From Dehalogenimonas sp. 4OHTPN (GTDB lineage: Bacteria; Chloroflexota; Dehalococcoidia; Dehalococcoidales; Dehalococcoidaceae): a stretch of DNA of 64,000 nucleotides. This document shows positions 25,723-34,437 of the stretch, piece after piece. Numbering within the stretch: position 1 is the first letter of the stretch; each line of letters begins with the position of its first letter. The translations under genes were made by a program, and so were the position numbers. The stretch spans positions 992,001 through 1,056,000 of the forward strand of contig NZ_CP159307.1 in assembly GCF_040448695.1 (NCBI RefSeq), written 5' to 3'. The notes below the pieces were generated by a model. The model was not told where the DNA came from, did no database searches, and saw nothing but the letters and a program-made list of their open reading frames with translations.

Positions 25723-27027
25723 ATGATGACAACTCAATTGCTGCGCGCCAGGGACGGCGTTATCACCCCTCAAATGGCGGCAGTCGCCGCCGCGGAAAAT
25801 GTCACCGCTGAGGAAATCAGGGAAAGTATCGCTTCCGGTGTTGTGGTCATCCCGGCTAACAACGGGCATGCCAACCTCCAGCCGCGGGGGATCGGCCGGG
25901 GCCTAAGAACGAAAGTCAATGCCAACATCGGCACTTCCCCTGATTGCGCCGACGTTCAAATAGAGCTGGACAAGCTGGCAGCGGTGCTTCAGGCCGGCGC
26001 TGACGCTGTTATGGATCTTTCGACCGGTGGCGATTTGACCGCCATCCGTCGTGCCATCCTTAAACGCTGCCCGGTTCCGCTCGGCACTGTGCCGATTTAT
26101 GAAGCCGGAGTCCGAGCTCGGGCGGCGCACGGTTCAATCATCGAGTTGACCTCTGAGGGTCTGTTCGATGTGATCCGCAGCCATGCCGCGGAAGGCGTGG
26201 ACTTTATTACCGTACACTGCGGCGTCACTTCAGGGGTGATTCAGAGGTTAAAATCCCAGGGAAGAGTGACCGATATCGTTTCGCGGGGCGGCGCTTTGAT
26301 GGCCGGTTGGATGGTCTATCATAACCGAGAAAACCCGTTGTATGAACAATTCGATCGTTTGCTTGAAATCGCCCTGGAGCATGACATCACCATTTCCCTG
26401 GGCGACGGGCTGAGGCCGGGCTGCCTGGCCGACGCCACTGACCGCGCCCAGATTGAAGAACTGCTTGTCCTCGGTGAACTGGTTGATCGCGCCAGGCAGG
26501 CAGGCGTCCAGGTCATGGTTGAAGGTCCCGGTCACGTCCCGCTAAACCGTATTCAGGCTAATGTGGAGCTGCAGAAGTCAGTATGCCGCGGCGCCCCGTT
26601 TTACGTCCTCGGGCCGCTGGTGACCGACATCGCGCCGGGATACGATCACATTACCTCAGCCATTGGCGGCGCCCTGGCTGCCATGTACGGCGCCGATTTT
26701 TTATGCTATGTCACTCCGGCTGAACACCTTTCGCTGCCGGAACCGGAAGACGTGCGCCAGGGGGTGATCGCCTCTCGTATCGCCGCCCATGCCGCCGACA
26801 TCGCGCGGGGCCTCCCCGGCGCCGCAGATTGGGATCTTAAGATGGCCCGGGCGCGCAAGAACCTCGATTGGGAATCACAGGCAAATCTCTCGATTGATCC
26901 TGGGTTATCGCGCCGGCGGCACGCGGCTCGACAAACCTCCGGAGCCGCCTGCACTATGTGCGGTGAATTTTGCGCCATGGAAATGGCGGAAAAATACCTC
27001 GGCATTCAGACCGCCCGATGCGAATAG
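25723..27027 (+). CDS. thiC: phosphomethylpyrimidine synthase ThiC
   Basis: This radical-SAM enzyme of 434 residues turns aminoimidazole ribotide into HMP-phosphate for thiamine. The C-terminal iron-sulfur motif [10 protein letters not shown] (CX2CX4C) is intact. The (beta/alpha)8 core shows [11 protein letters not shown] and [20 protein letters not shown]. It lacks the long N-terminal domain of Gram-negative ThiC. Expression is under the TPP riboswitch just upstream. It is followed after 20 bp by a site-2 protease gene, and no other thi genes are in the window. Confidence 0.96.
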   Translation: MMTTQLLRARDGVITPQMAAVAAAENVTAEEIRESIASGVVVIPANNGHANLQPRGIGRGLRTKVNANIGTSPDCADVQIELDKLAAVLQAGADAVMDLSTGGDLTAIRRAILKRCPVPLGTVPIYEAGVRARAAHGSIIELTSEGLFDVIRSHAAEGVDFITVHCGVTSGVIQRLKSQGRVTDIVSRGGALMAGWMVYHNRENPLYEQFDRLLEIALEHDITISLGDGLRPGCLADATDRAQIEELLVLGELVDRARQAGVQVMVEGPGHVPLNRIQANVELQKSVCRGAPFYVLGPLVTDIAPGYDHITSAIGGALAAMYGADFLCYVTPAEHLSLPEPEDVRQGVIASRIAAHAADIARGLPGAADWDLKMARARKNLDWESQANLSIDPGLSRRRHAARQTSGAACTMCGEFCAMEMAEKYLGIQTARCE

Positions 27028-27047
27028 GCCGAGCTTAAGGCAAATAT

Positions 27048-28145
27048 TTGGATTCAGCTTTCAAATTTGGCAGATTCCTAGATATCGATTTTCGTATCCA
27101 TTTCAGCTGGTTTCTCATCTTCATACTGATGGCTGTCTTCCTGGCCCGGGATGTATTTCCAGGCGCCGTTCGCGGCGAGAGCACGCTTTCTTACTGGCTT
27201 ATGGGAACCGGCACCGCTTTCCTTTTTTTCGTGTCGGTTCTGGGTCATGAGTTAGGACACACTCTGGCCGCCAGGTCAGCCGGAATTCCGATCGGCGGCA
27301 TAACCCTGTTTTTGTTTGGTGGAGCGGCACAGATGAATCGAGAGCCGGCCTCAGCGAGTGCCGAACTGAAAATGGCTCTGTCCGGTCCCGGGGTCAGTCT
27401 GCTAATGGCAGTATTATTCTGGGCGGCTTATCAAATATTCCTTGGTTCCCTGAATACCATTGCCGCTATGTCCTTATGGCTTTCACAGATAAATTTAATC
27501 GTCGCTGGGTTCAACCTCCTGCCCGGATTTCCCCTTGACGGCGGACGGGTGCTTCGCGCCTTATGGTGGCGCTTAACCGGCGACAACCTTCGGGCAACCA
27601 GGGTAGCTGTAGCCTGTGGGCGCATCACCGGTCTGGCGATAGTCGCCGCCGGTATCTTCGTCCTCGTCCAAAACCAGGACTGGCTGGCTGGGGTCTGGCT
27701 TATCCTGATAGGTGTCTATCTTGAATACTCCGCACGTCTCAGCCTGCGGCAGTATTATCTCCAGCAATGGATGAAGGGGCGGAAAGTCTCGGAAGTCATG
27801 GAAACCCGCTGCCGGGAAATCCCGCCGGAGACTAAGGTGAGTGAATTACTTATTAATCCTGGTGCTGAACGCTGCCTGTTGGTCAACCTCGGTGACCGGC
27901 AGGGAGTAGTGTTCACGCCAACCCTTTCAGCTCATTCAGGCACAGCCGGCTTGGACCGCATCGCCCTGCCGGTCGACGGCGCCCTTCAGATCTCACCCGG
28001 TGATGACCTCCTGGTGCTGGCCCAGCAGATGAATGAGACCGGGCGTGATTATGCGGTGGTTAAACAGGACGGCCGGACGGTCGGCTTCGTCTTTCTGGAC
28101 GCACTGATCGACCTGGTAAACAGCCCAAGAGGCGGAAACACCTGA
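27048..28145 (+). CDS. site-2 protease family metalloprotease (S2P/M50)
   Basis: This 365-residue membrane protease has the zinc motif HELGH near residue 68 and the second motif NLLPGFPLDGGRVLRALWW near residues 160-178. Hydrophobic helices surround both. The C-terminal part from about 250 (KVSEVMETRCREIPPETKV) is CBS-like but degenerate. S2P enzymes cut regulatory proteins inside the membrane. TTG 27048 is the only plausible start; AAGG lies seven bases upstream. The gene closely resembles the one at 29082, and the two flank a GreA-like gene. Confidence 0.9.
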   Translation: MDSAFKFGRFLDIDFRIHFSWFLIFILMAVFLARDVFPGAVRGESTLSYWLMGTGTAFLFFVSVLGHELGHTLAARSAGIPIGGITLFLFGGAAQMNREPASASAELKMALSGPGVSLLMAVLFWAAYQIFLGSLNTIAAMSLWLSQINLIVAGFNLLPGFPLDGGRVLRALWWRLTGDNLRATRVAVACGRITGLAIVAAGIFVLVQNQDWLAGVWLILIGVYLEYSARLSLRQYYLQQWMKGRKVSEVMETRCREIPPETKVSELLINPGAERCLLVNLGDRQGVVFTPTLSAHSGTAGLDRIALPVDGALQISPGDDLLVLAQQMNETGRDYAVVKQDGRTVGFVFLDALIDLVNSPRGGNT

Positions 28146-28183
28146 GCAACACTCTTTGCCTCATTCACATTGGCAGTATATAC

Positions 28184-28217
28184 TTGGATTTGGCCATTGA
28201 GCAAAGCATACTTTGCT
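28184..28217 (+). promoter_or_regulatory. promoter with palindromic operator-like site
   Basis: TTGGAT (28184-28189) and CATACT (28207-28212) are 17 bp apart. A perfect inverted repeat AGCAAAG-CATA-CTTTGCT (28200-28217) is centred on the -10 element, as expected for a repressor site. It lies before the GreA-like gene. Confidence 0.5.
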
Positions 28218-28248
28218 TTCTGAAATAACCAGCGCTCGAGAGGAAAGA

Positions 28249-29055
28249 ATGACAGAAACCCAAAATGATCGTCCGGCTGATCTGACAGACGCCGCGGTAG
28301 CCTACCTCGGCTCCTTGTCTTCCGGAAAACGTGAAGCCGTAACGCCGGCGGTGATGAACTTTGTCAGATGGTACGGGGCTCACCAGAGTATTGATAAAAT
28401 TGCCCCGCCGAAACTTGGCGAATACGCGGAAAGCCAGCCCTCCGGTGAAGATGGCGCCGCCAAGATTAAGGCTGTACGAGAAATGCTGGCTTTTGCTGCC
28501 CGTCAAAATTGGATTTCATCGGAAATGTCCGGTCACCTGAAAGTGAGGAAAGTTGTTGCCAGAGTCAGGTCGTCCAACTCGCGCCCGGCTGTTGAGAAAC
28601 TGGTTCTGACAACTGACAAACAGGCAGAGATGACGGCGGAGTTGGCCGGGTTAAAAGAGCGCCGGGTACATGTCATTGATGATATTAAACGCGCGGCGGC
28701 GGACAAGGATCTGAAAGAGAATGCGCCCTACCATGCCGCCCGGGAAGAGAAAGCCCGCCTGGACGGCAAGATCAAAGAATTGGAGACTCTCCTCAAGCAT
28801 GCCGTGGTAGGCGAGCAGGAGTGTGCTGCTGGAACTATGGCTGACCTTGGCCGTAAGGTCACTCTGAAGGAAACAGTGTCTGGTATTCAAAGAACCTATT
28901 TACTGGTGACCCCTCGTGAAGTAAATCCCAAGACCGGCCGGATCTCTCCGGTATCGCCCATCGGCAAAGCTGTTATGGGGCGCTCAGCGGGTGAAATCGT
29001 CGAGGTTGTCGCACCGGCCTGTACAGTGAAATATCTGATAGAGTGCATTGAATAA
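28249..29055 (+). CDS. GreA-family protein with integrase-like N-terminal domain
   Basis: ATG 28249, with GAGAGGAAAG upstream, gives 268 residues. The C-terminal half (about 120-268) is GreA/GreB-like. It has a coiled coil with DKDLKENAPYHAAREEK, keeping the acidic residues (D and E of DLKEN) that GreA inserts into RNA polymerase to trigger transcript cleavage, and a C-terminal FKBP-like part with SPIGKAVMGRSAGEIVEV. The first about 100 residues are unlike GreA. They resemble the core-binding (SAM-like) N-terminal domain of tyrosine recombinases in pattern (FVRWYGAHQSIDKIAP, then KAVREMLAFAARQNWI). It lies between two site-2 proteases. The combined function is unknown. Confidence 0.78.
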   Translation: MTETQNDRPADLTDAAVAYLGSLSSGKREAVTPAVMNFVRWYGAHQSIDKIAPPKLGEYAESQPSGEDGAAKIKAVREMLAFAARQNWISSEMSGHLKVRKVVARVRSSNSRPAVEKLVLTTDKQAEMTAELAGLKERRVHVIDDIKRAAADKDLKENAPYHAAREEKARLDGKIKELETLLKHAVVGEQECAAGTMADLGRKVTLKETVSGIQRTYLLVTPREVNPKTGRISPVSPIGKAVMGRSAGEIVEVVAPACTVKYLIECIE

Positions 29056-29081
29056 AGCAAACAGTCTCGATCGGAGGCGGC

Positions 29082-30194
29082 ATGAGGTCATCATTCAAGA
29101 TCGGGCGCATTCTGGGTATAGAGATTGGTATACATGTTTCGTGGCTCCTGATATTCGCCTTTTTGACCTGGTCGCTTGCCGCCAGCTACTTCCCTTCCAT
29201 TCTCCCCGAAGAAAGCTCCGCGACTTACTGGCTGCTCGGGGCTGCCTCCAGCCTCTCGCTATTTGCCTCGGTCCTGGCTCACGAGCTGGGTCACTCGGTA
29301 GTCGCTCGGCGTAACGGCATACCGGTAAAAGATATCACGCTGTTTATTTTCGGCGGCGCGTCCAATATCGGTAAGGAAGCCGATACTCCCGGCGCCGAGT
29401 TCCGCATGGCGGTGACGGGGCCTCTGATCAGTTTCGCTTTGGCGGCCATATTCTACGTTGTCTATTCCGCCGGCGGGCCAGTCGAGACCGCCTTGAGCGC
29501 TGTCACCCTCTATTTGGCCCAGATAAATATGATTTTAGGCATTTTCAATTTACTTCCCGGATTTCCTCTTGACGGCGGCCGGGTATTCCGGTCGCTAGTC
29601 TGGAAGATAACCGGCAACGTCAATAAGGCGACTCGAATTGCGGCCACAACCGGTCAGGTAATCGCTTATTTGTTTATCTTCGGCGGCATCGCGTTAGCCT
29701 TCAATGTCGGGATCAGCGGTTTGTGGCTGGCTTTAATCGGCTGGTTCTTAGCCTCGGCAGCCTCGGCAAGCTATCAACAGTCTTTGCTCTCGGAGGTCCT
29801 TAAAGGGATTAAAGTGAGTCAGATCGCCAGGCTGGATTTACACACCATCTCTCCGACATTGACGGTTGAGTCAGCTTTGAATGAGATGCTGGAGAAGCGC
29901 CAGCGCGCCTTTCCGGTGGTTGAAGGCAGCCGCATGATCGGGCTTCTTAGTATGACGGATATTAAACGCTCACCAAGGCACACCTGGTCGTCGGAGACTG
30001 TCAGTAGTATCCTTACCCCGATGAATGAGGTAAAATCCGTTTCCCCTGATGACGACCTGGCGGCGGCTCTCGAGCTTATGCAAGGCGGAGGATTCAACCA
30101 GTTACCGGTTCTGGAGGGCGGCGCGCTGCGCGGGATGCTTTCCCGCGCTGACCTGCTGAGCTATATTCAGATCAAGCAGGAACTCGGCCGTTAG
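29082..30194 (+). CDS. site-2 protease family metalloprotease with CBS pair
   Basis: The 370-residue intramembrane protease is paralogous to the gene at 27048. The zinc site is HELGH near residue 68, and NLLPGFPLDGGRVFRS lies near residue 160. The C-terminal region holds two CBS domains (about 245-305 and 308-365), with better preserved sequences than in the first copy (GLLSMTDIKRSPRHTW and RGMLSRADLLSY). CBS pairs often bind adenine nucleotides and could regulate proteolysis. GGAGGCGG lies just before ATG 29082. The start is 27 bp behind the GreA-like gene, so the two are probably cotranscribed. Confidence 0.92.
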   Translation: MRSSFKIGRILGIEIGIHVSWLLIFAFLTWSLAASYFPSILPEESSATYWLLGAASSLSLFASVLAHELGHSVVARRNGIPVKDITLFIFGGASNIGKEADTPGAEFRMAVTGPLISFALAAIFYVVYSAGGPVETALSAVTLYLAQINMILGIFNLLPGFPLDGGRVFRSLVWKITGNVNKATRIAATTGQVIAYLFIFGGIALAFNVGISGLWLALIGWFLASAASASYQQSLLSEVLKGIKVSQIARLDLHTISPTLTVESALNEMLEKRQRAFPVVEGSRMIGLLSMTDIKRSPRHTWSSETVSSILTPMNEVKSVSPDDDLAAALELMQGGGFNQLPVLEGGALRGMLSRADLLSYIQIKQELGR

Positions 30195-30199
30195 GGAAA

Positions 30200-30228
30200 T
30201 TGACACCTCGATGCTTCTGTAATAACCT
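30200..30228 (+). promoter_or_regulatory. promoter upstream of the DUF4870-like gene
   Basis: TTGACA (30200-30205) and TAACCT (30223-30228) are 17 bp apart, about 30 bp before the GTG start at 30259. Confidence 0.6.
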
Positions 30229-30258
30229 TATCGGCATATTGGATCAAGGAGGATTCCT

Positions 30259-30594
30259 GTGGAAAAGACCTCTACCGGTCTTCAAGAGAACGTCGCCGGT
30301 TTGCTGTGTTATCTTGGGACTTGGATAACGGGCATAATTTTCCTGATTATCGAGCCCAAAAACAGATTTGTGAGATTTCACGCTTTTCAATCTATAGTCG
30401 TTTTCGGATTTATTCAAATCCTTGGGTTGATACTGAGTGGACCGTTTGCGCTGTTTAATTTACTTTTTGCCTGGCTTATATGGGTTGCCGGAATAATTCT
30501 CTGGATCGTGCTCATGGGAAAAGCTTATCAGGGGCAGCGCTACAAACTGCCGGTGGCCGGGGATATCGCCGAGAGCCTGCTCGGCAAAGGTTAG
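30259..30594 (+). CDS. DUF4870/Tic20-like membrane protein
   Basis: This 111-residue integral membrane protein has three to four hydrophobic segments. The pattern GLLCYLGTWITGIIFLIIEP near residues 14-33, followed by RFHAFQSIVVF, matches DUF4870 (Tic20-like) proteins, whose function is not established. The start is GTG 30259, fixed by AAGGAGG about eight bases upstream. It has its own promoter and ends before a minus-strand operon. Confidence 0.75.
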   Translation: MEKTSTGLQENVAGLLCYLGTWITGIIFLIIEPKNRFVRFHAFQSIVVFGFIQILGLILSGPFALFNLLFAWLIWVAGIILWIVLMGKAYQGQRYKLPVAGDIAESLLGKG

Positions 30595-30672
30595 GCTTAA
30601 ACCAGATAGCCTCGACACCCGTTTCGGCCGACTGCCTGCCGGTTTGGAGAAGTTCCTCGGACAGAACGAGAG

Positions 30673-31236
30673 TTATTTCCCCACGTAGATGATGTGGTCC
30701 TTGTTCACCGCCACGAAATCGGCGTGTTTTATCCCGCCTTGCAGCGCTGGGTTGAAAATCACGTCAGTCACCGGGATAAACTGGTCGCTCCGGTTGAGAG
30801 CGTCCTGAAGTTCTTCCCACATTTCACTGTGCATATTGCCGGTCAGGGTTGTCTGGGCGAGACTGATGGCCGCCTGGACAGGTTTCTTCCGCCGGATCGG
30901 GTAAGCGGCGCTCGGCGCCGCCGCGGGCTCGCTGTTACCTTCGCCAACGAACAAGATGTTACTCTTGCGGATGAACGCGATATCCATGCGCCGGGGTTCA
31001 CCCTCAGAAGTCACCACATCAGCTTCGACCAGGGTCAAGAAATCTGAACTGGACTGCAGCTTGCCGCTGAATCCGCCTTTGTTCAAGGCGTCCAGAAGCC
31101 GCTGCTGCTGCTGGCACAAGGTGTAGCCGGAAAATAATCCGTTGGTTGTTTGGATAAAGATCTTAAGCTTGCGGAAACGACCGGAATCCAACCCTGAAAC
31201 CGGTATTCCTGACGACTGTTTTTGTTCTTCCATCAT
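30673..31236 (-). CDS. uncharacterised protein with an internal duplication
   Basis: The 187-residue protein consists of two related halves. Each runs from a strand-rich segment through LDALNK or QDALNR to a final strand ending NILFVGE or HIIYVGK. The second half (ISLAQTTLTGNMHS, then ADFVAVNKDHIIYVGK) resembles the small DUF6812-type module; this is my recollection of the family and not certain. A Pro/Ala linker (about residues 105-120) separates the halves. It is the last gene of the run beginning with the histidine kinase at 33288, so it may belong to that regulon. Confidence 0.65.
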   Translation of the reverse strand: MMEEQKQSSGIPVSGLDSGRFRKLKIFIQTTNGLFSGYTLCQQQQRLLDALNKGGFSGKLQSSSDFLTLVEADVVTSEGEPRRMDIAFIRKSNILFVGEGNSEPAAAPSAAYPIRRKKPVQAAISLAQTTLTGNMHSEMWEELQDALNRSDQFIPVTDVIFNPALQGGIKHADFVAVNKDHIIYVGK

Positions 31237-31249
31237 CTCTCTCGAATAG

Positions 31250-31492
31250 TTAGCTGATACCTCTGGTCACGCCTATCGCCACAGCGGATATTATCGCGAC
31301 CAAGCCGCTGATAACCAGTCCTGCGATCCCGGCGGCATACCGGCGCCGCCTGACCGCCGCTGTCAGGCCGAAATACACCCCGCAAAAGGCCAGAATGAGA
31401 GCCAGCCAGAGATAATAAGTTCCTCCGGTCAGAAAACCCGCCAGCAGCCCGATAAAGCTGGTAATCCCTGTTGCCAGACTGGCTATTCCCAT
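31250..31492 (-). CDS. small membrane protein (DUF4190-like)
   Basis: This 80-residue protein has about three hydrophobic helices separated by a short basic loop (AAVRRRRYAAG). The glycine-rich, alternating pattern is like DUF4190-type small membrane proteins. The family assignment is weak. It sits 13 bp upstream of the duplicated-domain gene and 63 bp downstream of the response regulator. Confidence 0.6.
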   Translation of the reverse strand: MGIASLATGITSFIGLLAGFLTGGTYYLWLALILAFCGVYFGLTAAVRRRRYAAGIAGLVISGLVAIISAVAIGVTRGIS

Positions 31493-31555
31493 CAGACTTT
31501 CCCTGATGACGAATTCCGCCGCCCGGTGCCCCGGCGCCTTCTCATCGATGATTCC

Positions 31556-32242
31556 TTACTCCTGTGGCGTCGCCAGCATGTAGCCGACACCGTGTTTGTT
31601 CAGAATAATCTTGGGATTGTCTACATCGGCCTCTATTTTCTGCCGGAGCTGCCGGATGTAGACGCGCAGCGCCGCCACGCAGTCTGGATAAAAATCGTTC
31701 CACAGCGCCTCGGCCAGGGCGGCGTAGGTCACCACCGCGCCCGGGTGTTGTATCAGCTTGCTCATGATAATTTCTTCGGTCCTGGTCAGCGGGATCTCCC
31801 GATTATGGTAATGGAGGATTCCGGTCGATGGAGACAGCCGCAAATCGCCCGCGGCCAGGTTTGAGTCCGGCGCCGGCGTGGCCGATCTCCTCAGCAGCGC
31901 CTTGATTCTGGACAAAAGTTCCATCTGCCGGAACGGCTTTACCAGGTAGTCGTCGGCGCCGGCTTCAAGAGCCTTTACGATGTCAAATTCGTCCTTTCGG
32001 GCCGTCAGTATAATGATGGGGTAGTTGGCAAACAGCCTGATGCCTTTGAGGACCTCGAAACCTGAAATATCGGGCAGCCCCAAATCCAGGATGACTAAAT
32101 CCGGTTTTAAGTCTCTGGCCTGAGACACCGCCTGGGCGCCTGAGTCCGTTGACAAAAACTCCACATCCGGCCAGCGCATGCGGAACGCCCAGGCGACTGA
32201 GTCGACAATCTGAGCGTCATCCTCAACCATGAGTACTTTCAT
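31556..32242 (-). CDS. OmpR-family response regulator
   Basis: The regulator has 228 residues. ATG 32242 (MKVLMVEDDAQIV) is the natural start; an upstream extension would lie inside the kinase gene. The receiver domain (1-120) keeps the acidic pair ED-D, the phospho-acceptor Asp in DLVILDLGLPD, and the Lys in DYLVKPF. The C-terminal winged helix (about 130-225) ends RVYIRQLRQKIE and HGVGYML, typical of OmpR/PhoB. Its start overlaps the kinase stop by four bases (ATGA), so the pair is translationally coupled. Targets are unknown. Confidence 0.94.
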   Translation of the reverse strand: MKVLMVEDDAQIVDSVAWAFRMRWPDVEFLSTDSGAQAVSQARDLKPDLVILDLGLPDISGFEVLKGIRLFANYPIIILTARKDEFDIVKALEAGADDYLVKPFRQMELLSRIKALLRRSATPAPDSNLAAGDLRLSPSTGILHYHNREIPLTRTEEIIMSKLIQHPGAVVTYAALAEALWNDFYPDCVAALRVYIRQLRQKIEADVDNPKIILNKHGVGYMLATPQE

Positions 32243-33288
32243 ACATTTCCTCTGTCTGCGGCCGTCGGCAGCGCCAGGCCAAAGGTCGCCCCGTGTCCCG
32301 GTTCGCTCTCGACCCAAACACGGCCGCCGTGAAGTTCAATGATCATTTTTGACAGCGCCAGCCCCAGACCCAAACCGGAGAGTTTTTCGCCACCGCTCTG
32401 GGGCACCCGGTAATAGGGTTCAAATAGTCTTTTCTGCGCTTCGCCGCTGATGCCCGGTCCGGAATCTTTGACCTCAACCCGCAGCTCGCCCTGAACGGCG
32501 TATGCCTTGAGAGTGATCTCGCCGCCCTTAGGCGTATATTTTACTGCGTTCGTGAGGTAATTATAAAGCACCTGGCGCAGCCGGTCCTCATCGAGCCTCA
32601 CTTTGGGTAAGTCGGCTGGCACGTCAACGATCAAAGTTTGGTGTTTGCGGGCAGCCGCCGCTTTGAGGTTGTCGGCCATGCCGATTAAAAGCGGCCTGGC
32701 GTCGCCCGGCGACGGCGCCACGGTGAGCATGCCCACCTCGCCCTTGGCCACATCCAGGAGTTCATCGGTGCGCCGGTCAAGGTTCTGGGCGGCGCGATGG
32801 ATATTTTTGGCCAATTCCTGGCGCGGATCTCCCGCCAGATCATCAACGAACAATTCCGCCGAAGCCAGCATCGCGGTGAGAGGTGTTTTGAGCTCGTGCA
32901 CCAGGGCGCGGTTGAAATCGGCGCGGCGGTGGATTTCTCGGTCGAGTTCTTCGTTCAACAGTTTAAGTTCAGCGGTACGAAGCGCCACCTCGGTCTCAAG
33001 CAGGGCTTTCTGGCGCGCCACCGCCCGAAGCCGCAGGTAGTAAACACCGTAGGCGATCAGTACGCCGATAGCGGCGGCTATAAAATTGACCCACCAGTTG
33101 GCCGGCAGCGGCGGCAGTTCGATGCCGGGGTCGTCTGAAGGCTGCGGCGAAACCGCTTCGGCAGCGGCGGACATTAAGCCGGTTGTGGCCGATAATGGCG
33201 AAGCCAGCCCTGCTGAAAATAACAGCAGGCAGCCTGAGACGATTAAGATCAGGGAGCATAAGCGGAGGAGCCTGCTGCGGGTCGGCAT
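32239..33288 (-). CDS. membrane sensor histidine kinase
   Basis: The kinase has 349 residues from ATG 33288. The N-terminus has a signal-like helix (LCSLILIVSGCLLLFSAGL), a short Pro-rich extracytoplasmic segment of about 45 residues, and a second membrane helix (FIAAAIGVLIAYGVYYLRL). A coiled coil leads into HisKA with the phosphorylated His in RALVHELKTPLTAM. HATPase_c follows with LYNYLTNAVKYTPKG, DSGPGIS and GLGLGLAL. No separate sensing domain is present, so the short loop or the membrane part senses the signal. It is coupled to the OmpR-type regulator. Confidence 0.92.
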   Translation of the reverse strand: MPTRSRLLRLCSLILIVSGCLLLFSAGLASPLSATTGLMSAAAEAVSPQPSDDPGIELPPLPANWWVNFIAAAIGVLIAYGVYYLRLRAVARQKALLETEVALRTAELKLLNEELDREIHRRADFNRALVHELKTPLTAMLASAELFVDDLAGDPRQELAKNIHRAAQNLDRRTDELLDVAKGEVGMLTVAPSPGDARPLLIGMADNLKAAAARKHQTLIVDVPADLPKVRLDEDRLRQVLYNYLTNAVKYTPKGGEITLKAYAVQGELRVEVKDSGPGISGEAQKRLFEPYYRVPQSGGEKLSGLGLGLALSKMIIELHGGRVWVESEPGHGATFGLALPTAADRGNV

Positions 33289-33323
33289 AAGACATTTTAG
33301 TATATTGAAGTTACAACGGCAAT

Positions 33324-33352
33324 AAAAAACGGCTCCGGGAAAACCGGAGCCG
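33324..33352 (-). terminator. intrinsic terminator of gap
   Basis: On the minus strand CGGCTCCGG and CCGGAGCCG form a nine-base-pair stem followed by TTTTTT, 20 bp after the gap stop codon. It separates gap from the downstream kinase operon. Confidence 0.92.
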
Positions 33353-33371
33353 CTCCTGTGAAGGCTTGAAT

Positions 33372-34388
33372 TTATCCCAGGCCGATACTGCCCATGAAGG
33401 CGGCCAGGTCGCCGAGCCGGGTGGAGTAGCCCCACTCGTTATCGTACCAGCCCAGTACCTTGACCATATTGCCGGCCATGACCATGGTGGACGGCGCGTC
33501 GATGATGCAGGATGCCGGGTCTCCCTTGAAGTCGGAGCTGACCAGTTCTTCCTTACAGAAGGTCAGGACGCCTTTGAGCCCGCCGCCGGCGGCTTCTTCC
33601 AGCGCCGCGTTGACCTCCTCGGCGGTGACGTTCCGCTTCACAATCGCTGTCAGGTCGGCTATGGAAACGCTGCCCACCGGGACCCGCAGCGAGATGCCGT
33701 GGATCAACCCCTTTAATTCCGGGATAACCTGGGCGACCGCCTTGGCGGCGCCGGTGGTGGTAGGGATAATGTTCAGCGCCGCGGCGCGGGCGCGGCGCAG
33801 GTCCTTGTGGTAGATGTCCAGCAGACTCTGATCGTTGGTGTAAGCGTGAACCGTGTTGATCAGCGCTTTCTCGATGCCGAACTTGTCGTTAATGACCTTG
33901 ACCATCGGGGTGACGCAGTTGGTGGTGCAGGAGGCGTTGGAGATGACCGCGTGCTCGGCCGGGTTGTAGGCTTCCTCGTTAACGCCCATGACCACGGTCA
34001 GGTCGGCGTTGGCCGAGGTGGTGGAGATGATGACTTTTTTGGCGCCGCCTTCCAGGTGCAGCGCCGCCTTGGCCCGGTCCGAGAATCGGCCGGTAGACTC
34101 GATGACGATATCGACGCCGTAGTCGCTCCAGGGGATCCTGTTGGGTTCCTTTTCGGAGAACGCCCGCACCGTTTTGCCGTCAACGATGATGATTCCTTCT
34201 CCCGCCTCAACAGTGCCGGGATAGGCGCCGTAGCTGGTATCATGTTTCAGCAGGTGGGCGTTGGTGGCGGTGTCGGCCAGGTCGTTGATGGCTACCACCT
34301 CGAGTTCATTGGCATGATATTTCTTGATGGCGCGGAAAGTCAGCCGGCCGATGCGCCCGAAGCCGTTGATGCCGATGCGGGTTACCAT
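33372..34388 (-). CDS. gap: glyceraldehyde-3-phosphate dehydrogenase, type I
   Basis: The 338-residue enzyme of glycolysis and gluconeogenesis oxidises glyceraldehyde-3-phosphate with NAD or NADP. The Rossmann motif is INGFGRIGRLTFRA at the N-terminus. The catalytic Cys lies in SNASCTTNCVTP near residue 155, and the C-terminal WYDNEWGYSTRL is invariant. AGGAGG lies about nine bases before ATG 34388. The gene follows the HgdB-like gene by 49 bp and ends in a strong terminator. Confidence 0.97.
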   Translation of the reverse strand: MVTRIGINGFGRIGRLTFRAIKKYHANELEVVAINDLADTATNAHLLKHDTSYGAYPGTVEAGEGIIIVDGKTVRAFSEKEPNRIPWSDYGVDIVIESTGRFSDRAKAALHLEGGAKKVIISTTSANADLTVVMGVNEEAYNPAEHAVISNASCTTNCVTPMVKVINDKFGIEKALINTVHAYTNDQSLLDIYHKDLRRARAAALNIIPTTTGAAKAVAQVIPELKGLIHGISLRVPVGSVSIADLTAIVKRNVTAEEVNAALEEAAGGGLKGVLTFCKEELVSSDFKGDPASCIIDAPSTMVMAGNMVKVLGWYDNEWGYSTRLGDLAAFMGSIGLG

Positions 34389-34437
34389 GAGAGGTCCTCC
34401 TTGTTATTCACTTTTCAGTACCGGGTGGGAACCTGAA

